From contig NZ_CP045246.1 of NCBI RefSeq assembly GCF_035189165.1, positions 1,054,001-1,118,000 on the forward strand: a stretch of 64,000 nucleotides of DNA. Reading direction: 5' to 3'. The notes under the pieces were generated by a model that searched no databases, was not told the DNA's origin, and saw only the letters and a program-made list of their open reading frames with translations. Position 1 is the stretch's first letter, and every line of letters starts with the position of its first letter. Origin of the DNA: Arthrobacter sp. JZ12 (GTDB lineage Bacteria > Actinomycetota > Actinomycetes > Actinomycetales > Micrococcaceae). The translations under genes were made by a program, and so were the position numbers. This document shows, in pieces, positions 45,401 to 54,300 of this stretch.

Positions 45401-45621
45401 CGGCCAATGGGACCAACTGGACAGGCAGTGACTGCAGGGGAAACCACTGGTTGGGTTACGGCGAAACCATTGTCTCCAAGTGCTACATCCAGCGGTCGTC
45501 CGGTGCCTGGTACAAGCAATTCTCGGGTCCCAATACCTATGCGAACAACGACGGACTGCATGTCCGTGGAAACACGACCACTCAGGGAGCCAACCCGCCT
45601 GCGGGGATGCCTCGATGCTGA
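39484..45621 (+). CDS. Giant exported Ig-like/FN3 repeat protein, copy 1
   Basis: A 2,045-residue protein from a TTG start with GGGGAAAA upstream. A basic N-terminus and hydrophobic stretch (residues 19-42) ending FATA-EVDLN form a signal peptide or anchor. Residues 45-390 look propeller-like (DGGVWVTN, VGHLNY; NVWLVQQNMELVNNW). From about 400 to 1,465 run about ten cadherin/Ig-like (Big_9) repeats with the recurring NDTDPDGD and YTVxDxxGG patterns. FN3 domains follow (about 1,466-1,930; VVLSWDPPADNGSPITGYT). A Cys-containing tip of 100 residues (CMDPANG, DCRGNH, SKCYIQR) ends the protein. No sortase motif or C-terminal helix is seen. Likely a surface fibre tied to the downstream export machinery. 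Confidence 0.85.
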   Translation: MKLLNRLRRFSTRNKRALSVSTASAVSLAVVGGALLYPGFATAEVDLNDGGVWVTNRSSGMVGHLNYSSRLLDGGYAANSDGFDVLQDAGTVFNLNTDQSKVSPVDVANVVRGTEVQLPGSAVVAMGGSTAAVTDRAAGSVWITSVQDLPGFSDQSVEPVVTGSAGVVAAVSSNDRVIVADIKAGAVSTFAVGSDGSVADPEMVQVEGLDSFGDSQVAAVGDQAVVFEPESGRIVLPDGKTVQLPDAAGGKLQQSGPASSFVVVATPSSLIKQPLAGGEPTIQPLEATGVQAAPVQLDGCVHAAWAGSAVYVRDCADDASDQRQEIPELSAESELVFRVNRNVVVLNDVNGGNVWLVQQNMELVNNWGDIIPPKQESDEEDEESASENPVNTLPDRTGENRPPVAEDDSYGARAGRTTILNVLTNDTDPDGDLLTTRLSGDQPAAGSVQPIYNGAGLQIVVPDDAPVGTATFTYEVDDGRGGSDSAQVSVDIRGAESNKPPNPLRPTKILVEEGKAVSQNILSNWMDADGDDLFLVSAEPTPDGDQVRTRSDGLLTFRDVGKGQGVKEVKIVVSDGRDETSGVVSFDVRASGTLPPVVNFDHFTAVVGQESQLTPLQNDLDPAGGQLSLAKAELAGGEAAVTPDYDTGTVSFTPQAAGTYYVEYLVTNGPQSASGLIRVDAKAEGADGAPIAVRDVALLPRNGDVLVDVLGNDSDPTGGVLVVQSVDVPAGSPIDVAVLDHNVLRIHDVRGLNQQATITYTVSNGKASAKGEVSVLSVEGPETLLPPQANPDEVTVRAGDVVNIPVLENDTHPNGDELTLSPVLAQGIDLADGRVFASENSLRFVAGPTAKTVYAIYEVLDSTGQTDSAEVRINIRPLDAANTPPVPKNLDARVIAGSTVRIPVPLDGIDADGDSSFLAGIDVAPKMGAAVPGPNYIDFTASSAGAGTDTFTYTVRDRLGAENTGTVQVGVAPAAEANQKPIAVNDGAVLRPGRAIAVDALRNDSDPDGDPIALNPEAVAATPEEMAPEVVEGRVLFRAPEAEGDFSVRYGIEDNRGGAANGNINVTVDQNAPLLLPIARDDRVEPEETRGQTAVDVPVLKNDEDPDGVAEDLVVSVDAADVTASVGNEGVVRVELSEQAQTIPYTVEDIDGGVATAVIWVPGLSEQYPTLINDAPIDVKAGEELTLNLGDLVEVREGRTPRVTVAEKVTAIGTSNANDWVADPSTLRYAADIDYAGRGSITFEVTDGSGPDDPAGLASTLTVLTNVIPAEESPNMPPTLDSGSLDVAIAEPAVTLDLTGLASDPNPEDSLEFSLTGDRPAGFDVSFDGSVLSVAAQDGAAVGQTGTVGISVTDGEDTANSTVSLTVLASSRPLPVANDDEVPDAVQGEPVSVDVLSNDVNPFPEEPLQILDVVADGNGSVSQQGDSVLVTPAASFVGTMTVQYTVQDKTGELSRVDTGQILLTVKGKPGAPSTPVVESTRSETVVLSWDPPADNGSPITGYTVTGTVGFTQECAATTCTLTGLTNNVEYVFTVTAANDVGTSDPSPESAVARPDTQPEQPAPPVLKFGDGAVTVNWTPPANEGSPIEGYDLQISPAPPNGATQRSATASPLTWEGLENGTAYKVRVQARNAAPEPSDWSDYSAAETPAGLPGTPAAPTTRRAQSVGTQSQLVVDWADVTPNGAEVTKYQVQEFQGGTLTRTLAEVTVSEQTIDVPNAEADYTYAVRAYNKAGWTEYGAQSAPRRAVGAPSAPAAPRLTETRTGGVGEHVRIEFAELTPEQRNGSRASEISYLARFSDGRSLTVTNGQEVGGFRNGSQVWAVVQAVGTTDGSSYSSGDSPRSNTVVPYGKPLAPRASSGKSARGDMEVHFNWSAQADNGRRVVEVQHRRLHPTTVWVSRGTSGNVSYKVGNYGDTETVEFKACDETGQCSNSTVVTGTAGDAPPPPEPPRQTEWKITAGGPGLQTGHRTCMDPANGTNWTGSDCRGNHWLGYGETIVSKCYIQRSSGAWYKQFSGPNTYANNDGLHVRGNTTTQGANPPAGMPRC

Positions 45622-45639
45622 ATTAGCGAATAATTCCGC

Positions 45640-45669
45640 CCTCCCATGGGTACTCGTGCCCATGGGAGG
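45640..45669 (+). terminator. Strong hairpin between the two giant genes
   Basis: CCTCCCATGGG pairs perfectly with CCCATGGGAGG around an 8-base loop. There is no U-run, so it may attenuate transcription or protect the upstream mRNA end. A TACACT box about 30 bases later may be a promoter for copy 2. Confidence 0.6.
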
Positions 45670-45748
45670 ACAGCACCCTTAGCTATACACTTATCCAGGC
45701 GCAGCGAACGGTCCAGGCGCCTTCTTCTCGGGGGATAGCAACTCTTTC

Positions 45749-48700
45749 ATGAAACGTGGTCTCGATAGCCGCAGGGGCAGGATTGTGTCCGGTACCGCCC
45801 TTGCCGTAACTGCCGCCGTCGTGGGTGCCGTCCTCAACCCGGGCATCACTACTGCCGAAGTGGATCTAAACGACGGCGGCGTTTGGGTGACCAACCTCTC
45901 GCAGGGCAAGGTGGGCCACCTCAACTACCCGTCCCGCACCCTCGACGGAGGCTTCATCGCTGGCAGCAATGCCTTCGACGTTCTGCAGCGGGATGCCACG
46001 GTACTGAACCACAACCAGGACCAGGGCACACTGAGCCAGGTCAGCGTCACGCAGGTCACCACCGGGGATGAGCAGGAACTTCCGGGCAGTGGACTGCCGC
46101 AGCTCGGCACCGACTACGTGCTGTCCACCAGCAGCGCCGAGGGAACCGTTCGCGCAGCACCGGTCACCGGCCTGGCCGGGTTCGCGAGCGAGGACTCCGC
46201 CCCGTTGCTGGAGGGTGCTCCCGGCGTTGCAGCGGCCATCACGGCACTCGACATCGTTGTCACTGCCGACCCCTCCACCGGCGCCATCACCGCGTGGGAG
46301 CCCGACGGCGAGGGCGGATTTAAGGAACGGTCGCGGCAGCAGACGGACGGCATCCGTAACGTCGAAGACCTCCAGCTCACCACGGTGGGCGATGAAGCAG
46401 TAGCGCTTGATCCGCAGTCGGGATCAGTGTTCCTGCCGGATGGCAAGACAATCGTCCTGCCCGACGCCGACGGCGCCCGCCTCCAGCAGAGCGGTCCCGC
46501 TTCCGACAACGTCGCTGTGGCGACGACGGGGGCACTGGTGAGCGTTCCGCTGGACGGTTCCGAACCGCAGTCCCAGCCTATTGAGACTCCGGCTGCTCCC
46601 TCCGCCCCTGTCCAGCAGGACGGCTGCGTGCACGCTGCCTGGGCGGGATCCGGTACCTACGTGCGAAATTGCGACGACGATTCAGGGGACGCCACCTCTA
46701 AAATCCCCTCCATCAGCGCCCAATCGGAACTGGTCTTCCGCACCAACCGCGACGTCGTCGTACTCAACGACATCCGCGGCGGCAGCATCTGGCTGGTGCA
46801 GCAGAATATGCAGCTGGTGCAGAACTGGGACGAGATCATCCCGCCTCCTGAGGAAGACGACCGGGAAGACGAGGAATCAGCCAGCGAAAGTCCCGTTAAC
46901 ACGCTGCCCGACCGCACCAAGGAAAACCAGGAACCGGTAGCGCAGGACGACGAGCTGGGTGCCCGCGTCGGTTCCACCACACTGCTTCCGGTGCTGGACA
47001 ACGACTCGGATCCCGACGGCGACCTGCTTACCGTGACCGTGCCCGAGGGAATTCCCGACGTTGGTGCGGTGCAGCCGGTCTACGACGCGACCGGCCTGCA
47101 GGTGGTGCTCGGGGCGGACGTTCCTCCGGGCCGGCACACCTTCGACTACACCGTCGACGACGGCCGCGGCGGCCGAGATACCGCCACCGTCACCCTGAAC
47201 GTCCGCTCCGCCGACGCCAATGAGCAGCCGGCGCAGAAGCGGAAGACCCGCATTGTGCTTGAGCAGGGCCAGAGCGCCAACCAGCACATTCTCTCGGACT
47301 GGACCGACGCGGACGGTGACGACCTGTATCTGCAGTCGGCGACCGCCACCACCCCCTCAGACAGTGCGAAGCACCGCGACGACGGACTGCTCACTTTCGC
47401 CGACGGCGGAGAGCAGATCGGTGAGAAGGAAGTGGCGATCACCGTCTCGGACGGCAGGGAAACCTCCGAAGGTGTGGTGATCGTCGACGTCGTTCCGCCC
47501 GGTGAGGTGCCGCCTGTGGCCAACCCCGACCACCTCACCGTCAACGCCGGCGAGGAACTCCTGGTCTCGCCGCTCGAGAACGACCTTGATCCCTCTGGCA
47601 GGGGCCTCCGCCTGACCCGGATTGTCGGCGGGGAAGGTGCGGAGGTCACGCCCAACTATGAGGTTGGCACCTTTACCTACCGCTCGGAAAAGCCCGGGCC
47701 CGTCTACCTCGACTACGTGGTTGCGAACGGCCCCGCGAGTGCGCCGGGCATCATCCGCATCGACGTGCTGCCCGAGGGCGGTGAAGCGGGAGCGCCCGTA
47801 GCGGTTCGGGACAGTGCGCTGCTGCCAACCGGCGGGCAGACGTTCGTCGACGTACTCGCCAACGACACTGACCCTGGGGGAGGAGTCCTCGTGGTGCAGT
47901 CCGTGTCGCTTCCCGCAGACTCCCCGGTCACTGTGGCCGTCCTGAGCCACAACATCCTGCGCATCAGCGACACCCGCGGACTCAAGGAGCGCATCAGCTT
48001 CACCTACAGCGTGTCCAATGGTCGGGAAAGCGCCACCGGTCAGGTTTCGGTTGTGCCGATTCCGGCGCCGGTGAAGCTGCAGCCGCCACGCGCTGCCGAC
48101 GACGAAATAACTGTCCGCGCAGGCGACGTCGCCACCGTGGAAGTGCTGCGCAATGACACCCATCCCAACGGCGGCGAACTGACCCTCGACCCGGAACTTG
48201 TCGAGACGGTCGCACCCGCCCAGGGCTTGCTCGCGGTGTCCGGAAACACCCTCCGTTTCAAAGCGGTTACTACGCCGGGCACCTACCGCGCCGTCTACGC
48301 GGTACGCGGGCCGGACGGGCAGGAAGACTCGGCCTCGGTCAGTTTCCACGTCACCGCCGTTGACGAGGAGAACAATTCCCGGCCGCTACCCGAAACCGTC
48401 AAGGCCCGGGCTATCGCCGGAAACACCACCCGCATCCCCATCCCGTTGACGGGGATCGACCCGGACGGTGACTCGGTGTCGCTTGTCGGAATCGACCAGG
48501 CTCCCTCGAAGGGAACCGTGCGGGTTGGCGCCACCTTCATCGAGTACACCGCGGCCACCGATACCTCCGGCCAGGACTCGTTCAGCTACGTGGTGACCGA
48601 CAGGTTCGGTGCACGCTCCACGGGAACGGTGTTGGTCGGCGTCGCCCTGCCGAGTACCGCAAACCAGGTTCCGGTGCCCGTGGATGACTTAGTGGATGTC

Positions 48701-51700
48701 CTGCCGGGACGCAACGTCACCGTGGACGTCCTGTCCAATGACTCCGATCCGGACGGCGATGCGCTCGCCCTTGCGCCGGACGGACTTGAGGCTGCCGAGG
48801 CTGTGTCGGCCGAGGTGCGCGATCACAAGGTCCGCTTCACATCGCCGCAGGAAACGGGCACAACCGCAGTCCGCTATACGGTCGACGACGCACGTGGCGG
48901 TACCGCAGTGGGAACCGTCCGGGTGCGGACCAGCCCGGACGCTCCTCGTCTGGCTCCGATCGCGCACGACGACCGGGTCTCCTTCCCGGAGACCCTCGGC
49001 AGGGCTGCCGTCGACGTTCCGGTTCTGGACAACGACACCGACCGTGACGGTTCCCCCGAGGAACTGGAGATCAGCTTCCCCGAGAAAACCGAAACCGCGT
49101 CTGTTCGGGCAGGCGAGGGCGGCACCAGCATCGTCAACGTGCAGTTGCTCCCGCAGGCCCAGACCATTGCCTACACAGTGACCGACATCGACGGCCTCAG
49201 GGGCACCGCATTCATCCACGTTCCGGGCCAGGCGAACCAGCCGCCGGCACTCCTGGATGCAGGGGCGCAGGAAGTGATGAGCGGTGAGGAGCTCGTACTC
49301 GACCTCGAGGAGCTCGTGGTGGTCCGTGAAGGGCGGTCCGTGCAGCTGACTGACGACGCAAAGGTCACTGCCGTCGCGTCGAATAATGAACCGCTGGTCC
49401 GGGACGCCACTACGCTGGTGTTCACCTCGGCTGACGACTATTCCGGAGCAGCCTCCGTCAACTTCGAGGTCACCGACGGAACCTCCGTGGACGACCCCGA
49501 GGGACTGAAGTCCATGCTGACGGTCAGCATCATGGTCCTTCCGGATCCCAACCGAAACCACGCCCCGGAGGCGCGGTCGGGTGAACTGCAGGTAGCCCAG
49601 GAGGAGAGCGCCTCCATTGACCTGGCCAAGCTCGCTTCGGACATCGACGAGGCAGACACTCTCGAGTTCTCCCTCTCAGGCGACACACCGTCGGGACTTG
49701 ATGCCAGCCTGGACGGAACGGTCCTGACCGTGGCGGCAGGCTCAGCGCCGAAGAATCAAGTTCTCCCGATCAGCTTCTCCGTCACCGACGGCCGGAGTGA
49801 CCCCGTGGAGGCGGCAATCAACGTAACGGTGGTCAGTTCCACGCGCCCGCTGGCAGTGGCGAACGACGACGTCGAGCAGGACGCCGTTCAGGGCGGACCG
49901 TGGTGATCAACGCTCTGGCCAACGACACCAATCCCTTCCCGGATTCGCCGTTGAAGCTCATCTCGGTCAACACCGAGACCGGCCTCGGGTCTGCAAGCGC
50001 CCAGGGGGACTCGGTCGCGGTCACACCCGCGGAGGATTTCGTCGGGACCATGGTGGTGCAGTACCGCATCGGTGACCGCACAAATGACCCTGAACGTGAA
50101 GTCGACGGACGTATCCGCCTGACCGTCAAGGGTGCGCCGGACGCGCCGTCCACACCGGCTGTAGGCGAAGTAAGCAGCGAGACGGTAGTCCTGTCCTGGG
50201 ATCCGCCCGCCGACAACGGTTCCCGAATCACCGGCTACCGGGTCAGCGGCACCGGCGGCGTCAGCCAGGAGTGCCCTGCCACCACGTGCAGCATCACGGG
50301 ACTGACCAACAACACCGAATACACCTTCACTGTCGTTGCAGTGAACGACGTCGGCGAGTCGCCGGCGTCGGGAGCCTCCGCTCCCGCCCGCCCGGACGAA
50401 AAGCCGTCCACACCGTCCGCGCCCCGCCTCGTCTTCGGTGACTCTTCCCTCACCGTGAACTGGGACGTGCCGCCCACCGAGGGTTCCCCGGTAGAGAGCT
50501 ACGACCTCGAAATCTCGCCCGCGCCGCCTACCGGTGAATTCTCGAAGAGCGGCATCAGCGGCACCTCCACCGAATGGACGGGGCTGGAGAACGGGGTTCC
50601 GTACAAGGTCCGGGTGCGAGCGTTCAACAAAGCACCCGACCCGTCCGACTGGAGCGCCTACTCAGCCGCCGAGATTCCGGCGGGCGTACCGGCCGCCCCG
50701 GCCGCGCCCACCGCGCAGGTGTCGTCGCAGGGCGGATCAGAGAACTCAGTGCTCTCCGTGTCCTGGGCGCAGCCGAGCACCGCCGAGAAGAACGGCGCCG
50801 AGATCGAGAGCTACACCCTGACCACCCATCAGGACGGCAAGGCGCTGCGGTCCATGGAGTTGTCCGGGTCCGTCTTCAACACGACAGTCACGCTGCCCAA
50901 CTCGCAGAGCCCCTACACCTTCACCCTTACCTCCACCAATAAGGCCGGCACGTCTGCGGCCAGTGCGCCGTCGGAACCGCGGCAGGCCGTCGGGGCGCCG
51001 GGCGCGGTGCCCAACGTCCAGGCCGTACCGGGGGACCGGCGGCTGACGGTTACGCACGGCCAGGCCCCGGGAAACGGCGCAACCGCAGCCCAGACCCGGT
51101 ACGAGTACCAGTTGAACGGCGGAGGATTCTCTCCTCTGCCTGCGGACGGCGTCATCGGGGGCCTCAACAACGGAACCACCTACCGGGTAGGAGTCCGGGC
51201 TGTAAATACAGCCAACGGCGCCTCCCTCGCGGGGGAGCCGACGCAGTCCAACGAGGTGGTGCCGTTCGGCCGGCCGAATACGCCATCGATCAGTTCCTCT
51301 CCCTCCGGGGAGCAGGTGGTCTTCAACATAGGTCAAACCCCGGCCAACGGCAGGCCCGTCACCTCGGTGAAGTGGGAGGCTGCCGCTGCCGGGGGTGACG
51401 TCGGTGCCGGTGGTGGGCAGGTTACGTCCGGTAAGGCAGGCTACGAACGCGACGTGACCATCACGGTCACCGTGACGGACTCCGAAGGACAGCAATCAAC
51501 CGCGACCGCCACTGGCCGTACCGGACCCTGGCCCACGAAGTACGCGACGGTGAATGACACCGACGCCACGGGCACCTGCGAGTACCCGGCGTCCGCCAAC
51601 GACAAGCCGGCGAACAGGGCCAACTGCTCGGATGCAGGCGGCACCTGGCGGGTCGTCGGCTACAGGTTCCAGATCGAGTGCATGCGCCCGAACGGCGGTG

Positions 51701-51840
51701 TCTACCCGATCTACGAGATGCCGTCGCCGGGCCGTTTCACCCAAACAGGCAGCTCAAGCGAGTGGGTCAAGGCAATGAACGGCGGCTGGTACAAGGAGGT
51801 TGCCGTGGCAGCCGAACCAGGGGCCCGGACGTGCTCATGA
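45749..51840 (+). pseudogene. Giant exported Ig-like/FN3 repeat protein, copy 2, frameshifted
   Basis: Paralogue of copy 1, about 2,030 residues if intact. The first frame (ATG 45749) has a signal peptide ending GITTA-EVDLNDGGVWVTN, the propeller-like part and Ig-like repeats. It stops at 49906 after DAVQGGPW. The homologous sequence continues from 49900 in another frame as VVINALANDTNPFPDSPLKL, through FN3 domains to a Cys-containing tip (TCEYPAS, NCSDAGG, ECMRPNGG, RTCS) unlike that of copy 1. One base seems missing near 49896-49902 (GGACCGTGGTG). Either a sequencing error, a real break, or a phase-variable state. Ends with ATGA overlap to a 32-codon ORF. Confidence 0.82.
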
Positions 51841-51935
51841 ACCGTGAAGACAACCTGAACGCCGGATCATCCAAACAAGTTTCACGAGAGCTTTCACGAG
51901 AACTCTCACGAGAAAAAGGAACAGAACGATCATGA
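51837..51935 (+). CDS. Short coupled ORF with SREL repeats
   Basis: A 32-codon ORF, reading MNREDNLNAGSSKQ then (VSREL)(SREL)(SREK) and GTERS. Its ATG overlaps the stop of giant copy 2 (ATGA), and its TGA overlaps the ATG of the MoxR gene (ATGA). Fitting both junctions by chance is unlikely, so it probably is translated and carries ribosomes into moxR. Three tandem 12-base units cause the amino-acid repeat. It is highly charged with no membrane segment. Whether the peptide itself has a function is unknown. Confidence 0.5.
   Translation: MNREDNLNAGSSKQVSRELSRELSREKGTERS
51880..51915 (+). repeat. Three tandem 12-base repeats
   Basis: TTTCACGAGAGC, TTTCACGAGAAC and TCTCACGAGAAA follow one another directly. 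They lie within the short ORF just before the moxR ribosome binding site (AAAAAGGA). Slippage here would change the short peptide by 4 residues per unit without breaking coupling. Confidence 0.85.
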
Positions 51936-52903
51936 CTATGACCGCCGAACAGGCCACCTGGTTTGCCGGTACCTTCGACAAGCTTGTCGGCAACGTGGGA
52001 CAGGCCGTTCTTGGCAAGTCGCAGGTGGTGCGGCTTGTTCTGACTGCCATGCTCGCCGAGGGGCATGTGCTGCTGGAGGATGCTCCGGGTACGGGGAAGA
52101 CCATGCTCGCGCGTTCACTCGCTGCGACCGTCCAGGGCACCCATTCCCGCATCCAGTTCACCCCCGATCTGCTGCCCTCCGATGTCACCGGCATCACCAT
52201 CTATGACCAGAAAACCCAGGAATTCGAGTTCCACAAGGGTCCCATCTTCGCCAACATCGTGCTCGCGGACGAGATCAACCGCGCATCTCCGAAGACCCAG
52301 TCGGCACTGCTTGAGGTCATGGAAGAGTCCCGGGTTACCGTCGACGGCACCAGCTACACGAATGACCGGCCGTTCATGGTCATCGCAACCCAGAACCCGA
52401 TCGAGCAGGCAGGCACCTACCGGCTCCCCGAAGCGCAGCTCGATCGCTTCCTGATCAAGACGATGATCGGTTACCCCGACCACGCCTCAACCGTTCAGCT
52501 GCTCGGCGGATCCTCCACGCGTGACCGCTCGGCAGCACTGAACCCGATCATCACCACGCAGGCAGTGACCGACATGGCGGACCTCGCCACGGAGACCCAC
52601 GTTGACCCGGCGGTCCTTGAATACATCTCCCGCCTGACGGAGGAGACCCGCACGGCTTCGGAAACCCGCCTCGGCGTGAGTGTCCGTGGCGCGTTGGCCA
52701 TGGTTCGGGCGGCGAAGGTCTGGGCGGCCGGCCAAGGGCGGCACTATGTGCTTCCCGACGACGTCAAGGAGCTTGCGCCGTTTGTCTGGACGCACCGCTT
52801 CGTCATGGATCCCGAGGCGGAGTTCGCCGGCGCCACCGCCGAAGCGGTTCTCCGTCGGGTGCTTGCCGACGTTTCCGCACCGCAGCAACGCGCTACCGCC
52901 TGA
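51932..52903 (+). CDS. MoxR-family AAA+ ATPase
   Basis: A 323-residue MoxR ATPase, a chaperone-like factor usually paired with DUF58/VWA proteins in complex assembly. Walker A is [17 protein letters not shown] (about residues 47-63); Walker B and sensor regions appear as [20 protein letters not shown] and [20 protein letters not shown]. The C-terminal lid domain holds [25 protein letters not shown] lies 11 bases upstream of the ATG, which overlaps the short ORF. The DUF58 partner gene follows after 14 bases. Confidence 0.94.
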   Translation: MTMTAEQATWFAGTFDKLVGNVGQAVLGKSQVVRLVLTAMLAEGHVLLEDAPGTGKTMLARSLAATVQGTHSRIQFTPDLLPSDVTGITIYDQKTQEFEFHKGPIFANIVLADEINRASPKTQSALLEVMEESRVTVDGTSYTNDRPFMVIATQNPIEQAGTYRLPEAQLDRFLIKTMIGYPDHASTVQLLGGSSTRDRSAALNPIITTQAVTDMADLATETHVDPAVLEYISRLTEETRTASETRLGVSVRGALAMVRAAKVWAAGQGRHYVLPDDVKELAPFVWTHRFVMDPEAEFAGATAEAVLRRVLADVSAPQQRATA

Positions 52904-52917
52904 GTTCCAACGAATCC

Positions 52918-54300
52918 ATGTCCACGAGTACCGAAACCGAGCAGAAGCGCTCCTCGCGCCGGCGTCCTGCCGACTCTTCCCGCCGTCGTGCGGCTGCCCC
53001 TGCCAAGACTCCGAAGCGCACACGCAGGCCTGGACCGCAGTCCCGTCTGCACCCGGGATCACTGAGCCGGGAAGCCTGGCTGCTTGCGCGCTCGGCCGCT
53101 ACGCCGGTCGTGGGAAGAGCCGCGGCGGGACTGAAGCGCTACTGCGGCCCGGTCCTCGGCGTTGTCAGCCCTCTGGGCTGGATCATCGCGGGAACGGTCG
53201 CAGCATTCTGGCTGGCCGGCGTCGTCTTCGGCTGGCGGGAAGCCCTTGTAGCCGCACTGCTCGGCACGGTGCTCTTTCTCCTGGCCGTGGGGTTCATCCT
53301 CGGCCGCTCCGCCTACGCGGTGGAGCTTGATCTGACGCGCACGCGCGTGGCGGTGGGGGACCGTGCCGTCGGAAGTGTTTCCGTCTCCAACACCTCCAGC
53401 AAGGCGCTGCTCCCGGCGTCGCTGGAGCTGCCGGTAGGCGCTGCGACGGCGATCTTCCACCTGCCCCGGCTGAAACCCGGCCAGTTGCACGAGGACCTCT
53501 TCACGATTCCCACCCAGCGCCGCGCCGTCATCGTGGTGGGTCCCGTCCGGTCAGTGCGCGCAGATCCGCTGAGCCTGCTGCGCCGCCAGGTCCTCTGGAC
53601 CGAACCCACCGACCTTTTCGTGCATCCGCGGACAGTGGCACTGGTCGGTTCGGCAGCCGGCTTCATCAAGGACCTGGAAGGCCTGCCCACCAGGGAGCTT
53701 TCCAGCGCCGATGTCTCCTTCCACGCCCTGCGCGACTACGTTCCAGGTGACGACCGCCGTCACATCCACTGGAAGACGACTGCGCGCACGGGCCAGCTCA
53801 TGGTCCGCCAGTTCGAGGAGACACGGCGGTCCCACCTTGCCGTTGCGCTCTCGACCAACACCCAGGAGTACAGCTCGGAGAATGAGTTCGAGCTCGGTGT
53901 ATCCGTAGCCGGATCGATCGGGCTGCAGGCAATCCGCGAACAAAGGAACCTCAGCGTGCTGACCCAGGACGGGCCGCTGCGTTCGGAGACCGGGCGGAAC
54001 CTCCTCGATGACATGACCCGCATCGAGGGACGGAGTACACGCCACACCGCTGTGGACCTCGCCCGCAGCACGGCGGACACCGTACCCAACGCGTCGGTAG
54101 TGTTCTTCGTCGTCGGGCCGCACGTGACACCCTCCCAGCTCCGGTCTGCCGCTGCCTCAATCCCGCCGGGCATCCGATGCATCGCCATCCGCTGCGTCGC
54201 AGACCAGGAACAGGGCCGCGCCACGATCGGTGATCTCACGGTCCTGACCCTGAACGACCTCTCCGACCTCCCCATGATCCTTCGAAAGGCAGCAGCATGA
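52918..54300 (+). CDS. DUF58 family protein
   Basis: A 460-residue protein. The first 65 residues are basic, Ser/Pro-rich and probably cytoplasmic. Two membrane helices (about 82-102 and 107-128) precede an extracytoplasmic-type beta region and the DUF58 core: LPTRELSSADVSFHALRDYVPGDDRRHIHWK, then TGQLMVRQFEETRRSHLAVALS, a vWA-like fold. DUF58 proteins are standard partners of MoxR ATPases and TgpA-type transglutaminase proteins, as here. Its end overlaps the next gene by 4 bases. Confidence 0.9.
   Translation: MSTSTETEQKRSSRRRPADSSRRRAAAPAKTPKRTRRPGPQSRLHPGSLSREAWLLARSAATPVVGRAAAGLKRYCGPVLGVVSPLGWIIAGTVAAFWLAGVVFGWREALVAALLGTVLFLLAVGFILGRSAYAVELDLTRTRVAVGDRAVGSVSVSNTSSKALLPASLELPVGAATAIFHLPRLKPGQLHEDLFTIPTQRRAVIVVGPVRSVRADPLSLLRRQVLWTEPTDLFVHPRTVALVGSAAGFIKDLEGLPTRELSSADVSFHALRDYVPGDDRRHIHWKTTARTGQLMVRQFEETRRSHLAVALSTNTQEYSSENEFELGVSVAGSIGLQAIREQRNLSVLTQDGPLRSETGRNLLDDMTRIEGRSTRHTAVDLARSTADTVPNASVVFFVVGPHVTPSQLRSAAASIPPGIRCIAIRCVADQEQGRATIGDLTVLTLNDLSDLPMILRKAAA

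Noticed and set aside
49890..49910. Programmed -1 frameshift in giant copy 2
   Set aside because: No X XXY YYZ slippery heptamer or following pseudoknot-like stem is evident, and copy 1 is a single frame there; a missing base is simpler.
39484..51840. CRISPR or DNA-level tandem repeats in the giant genes
   Set aside because: Repetition is at the protein-domain level with diverged nucleotide sequence; no regularly spaced identical repeats were found.
51678..51935. 85-codon plus-strand ORF ending in the SREL repeats
   Set aside because: Most of it is an alternative frame of the giant copy 2 tip; only the last 32 codons from ATG 51837 have the coupled junctions.
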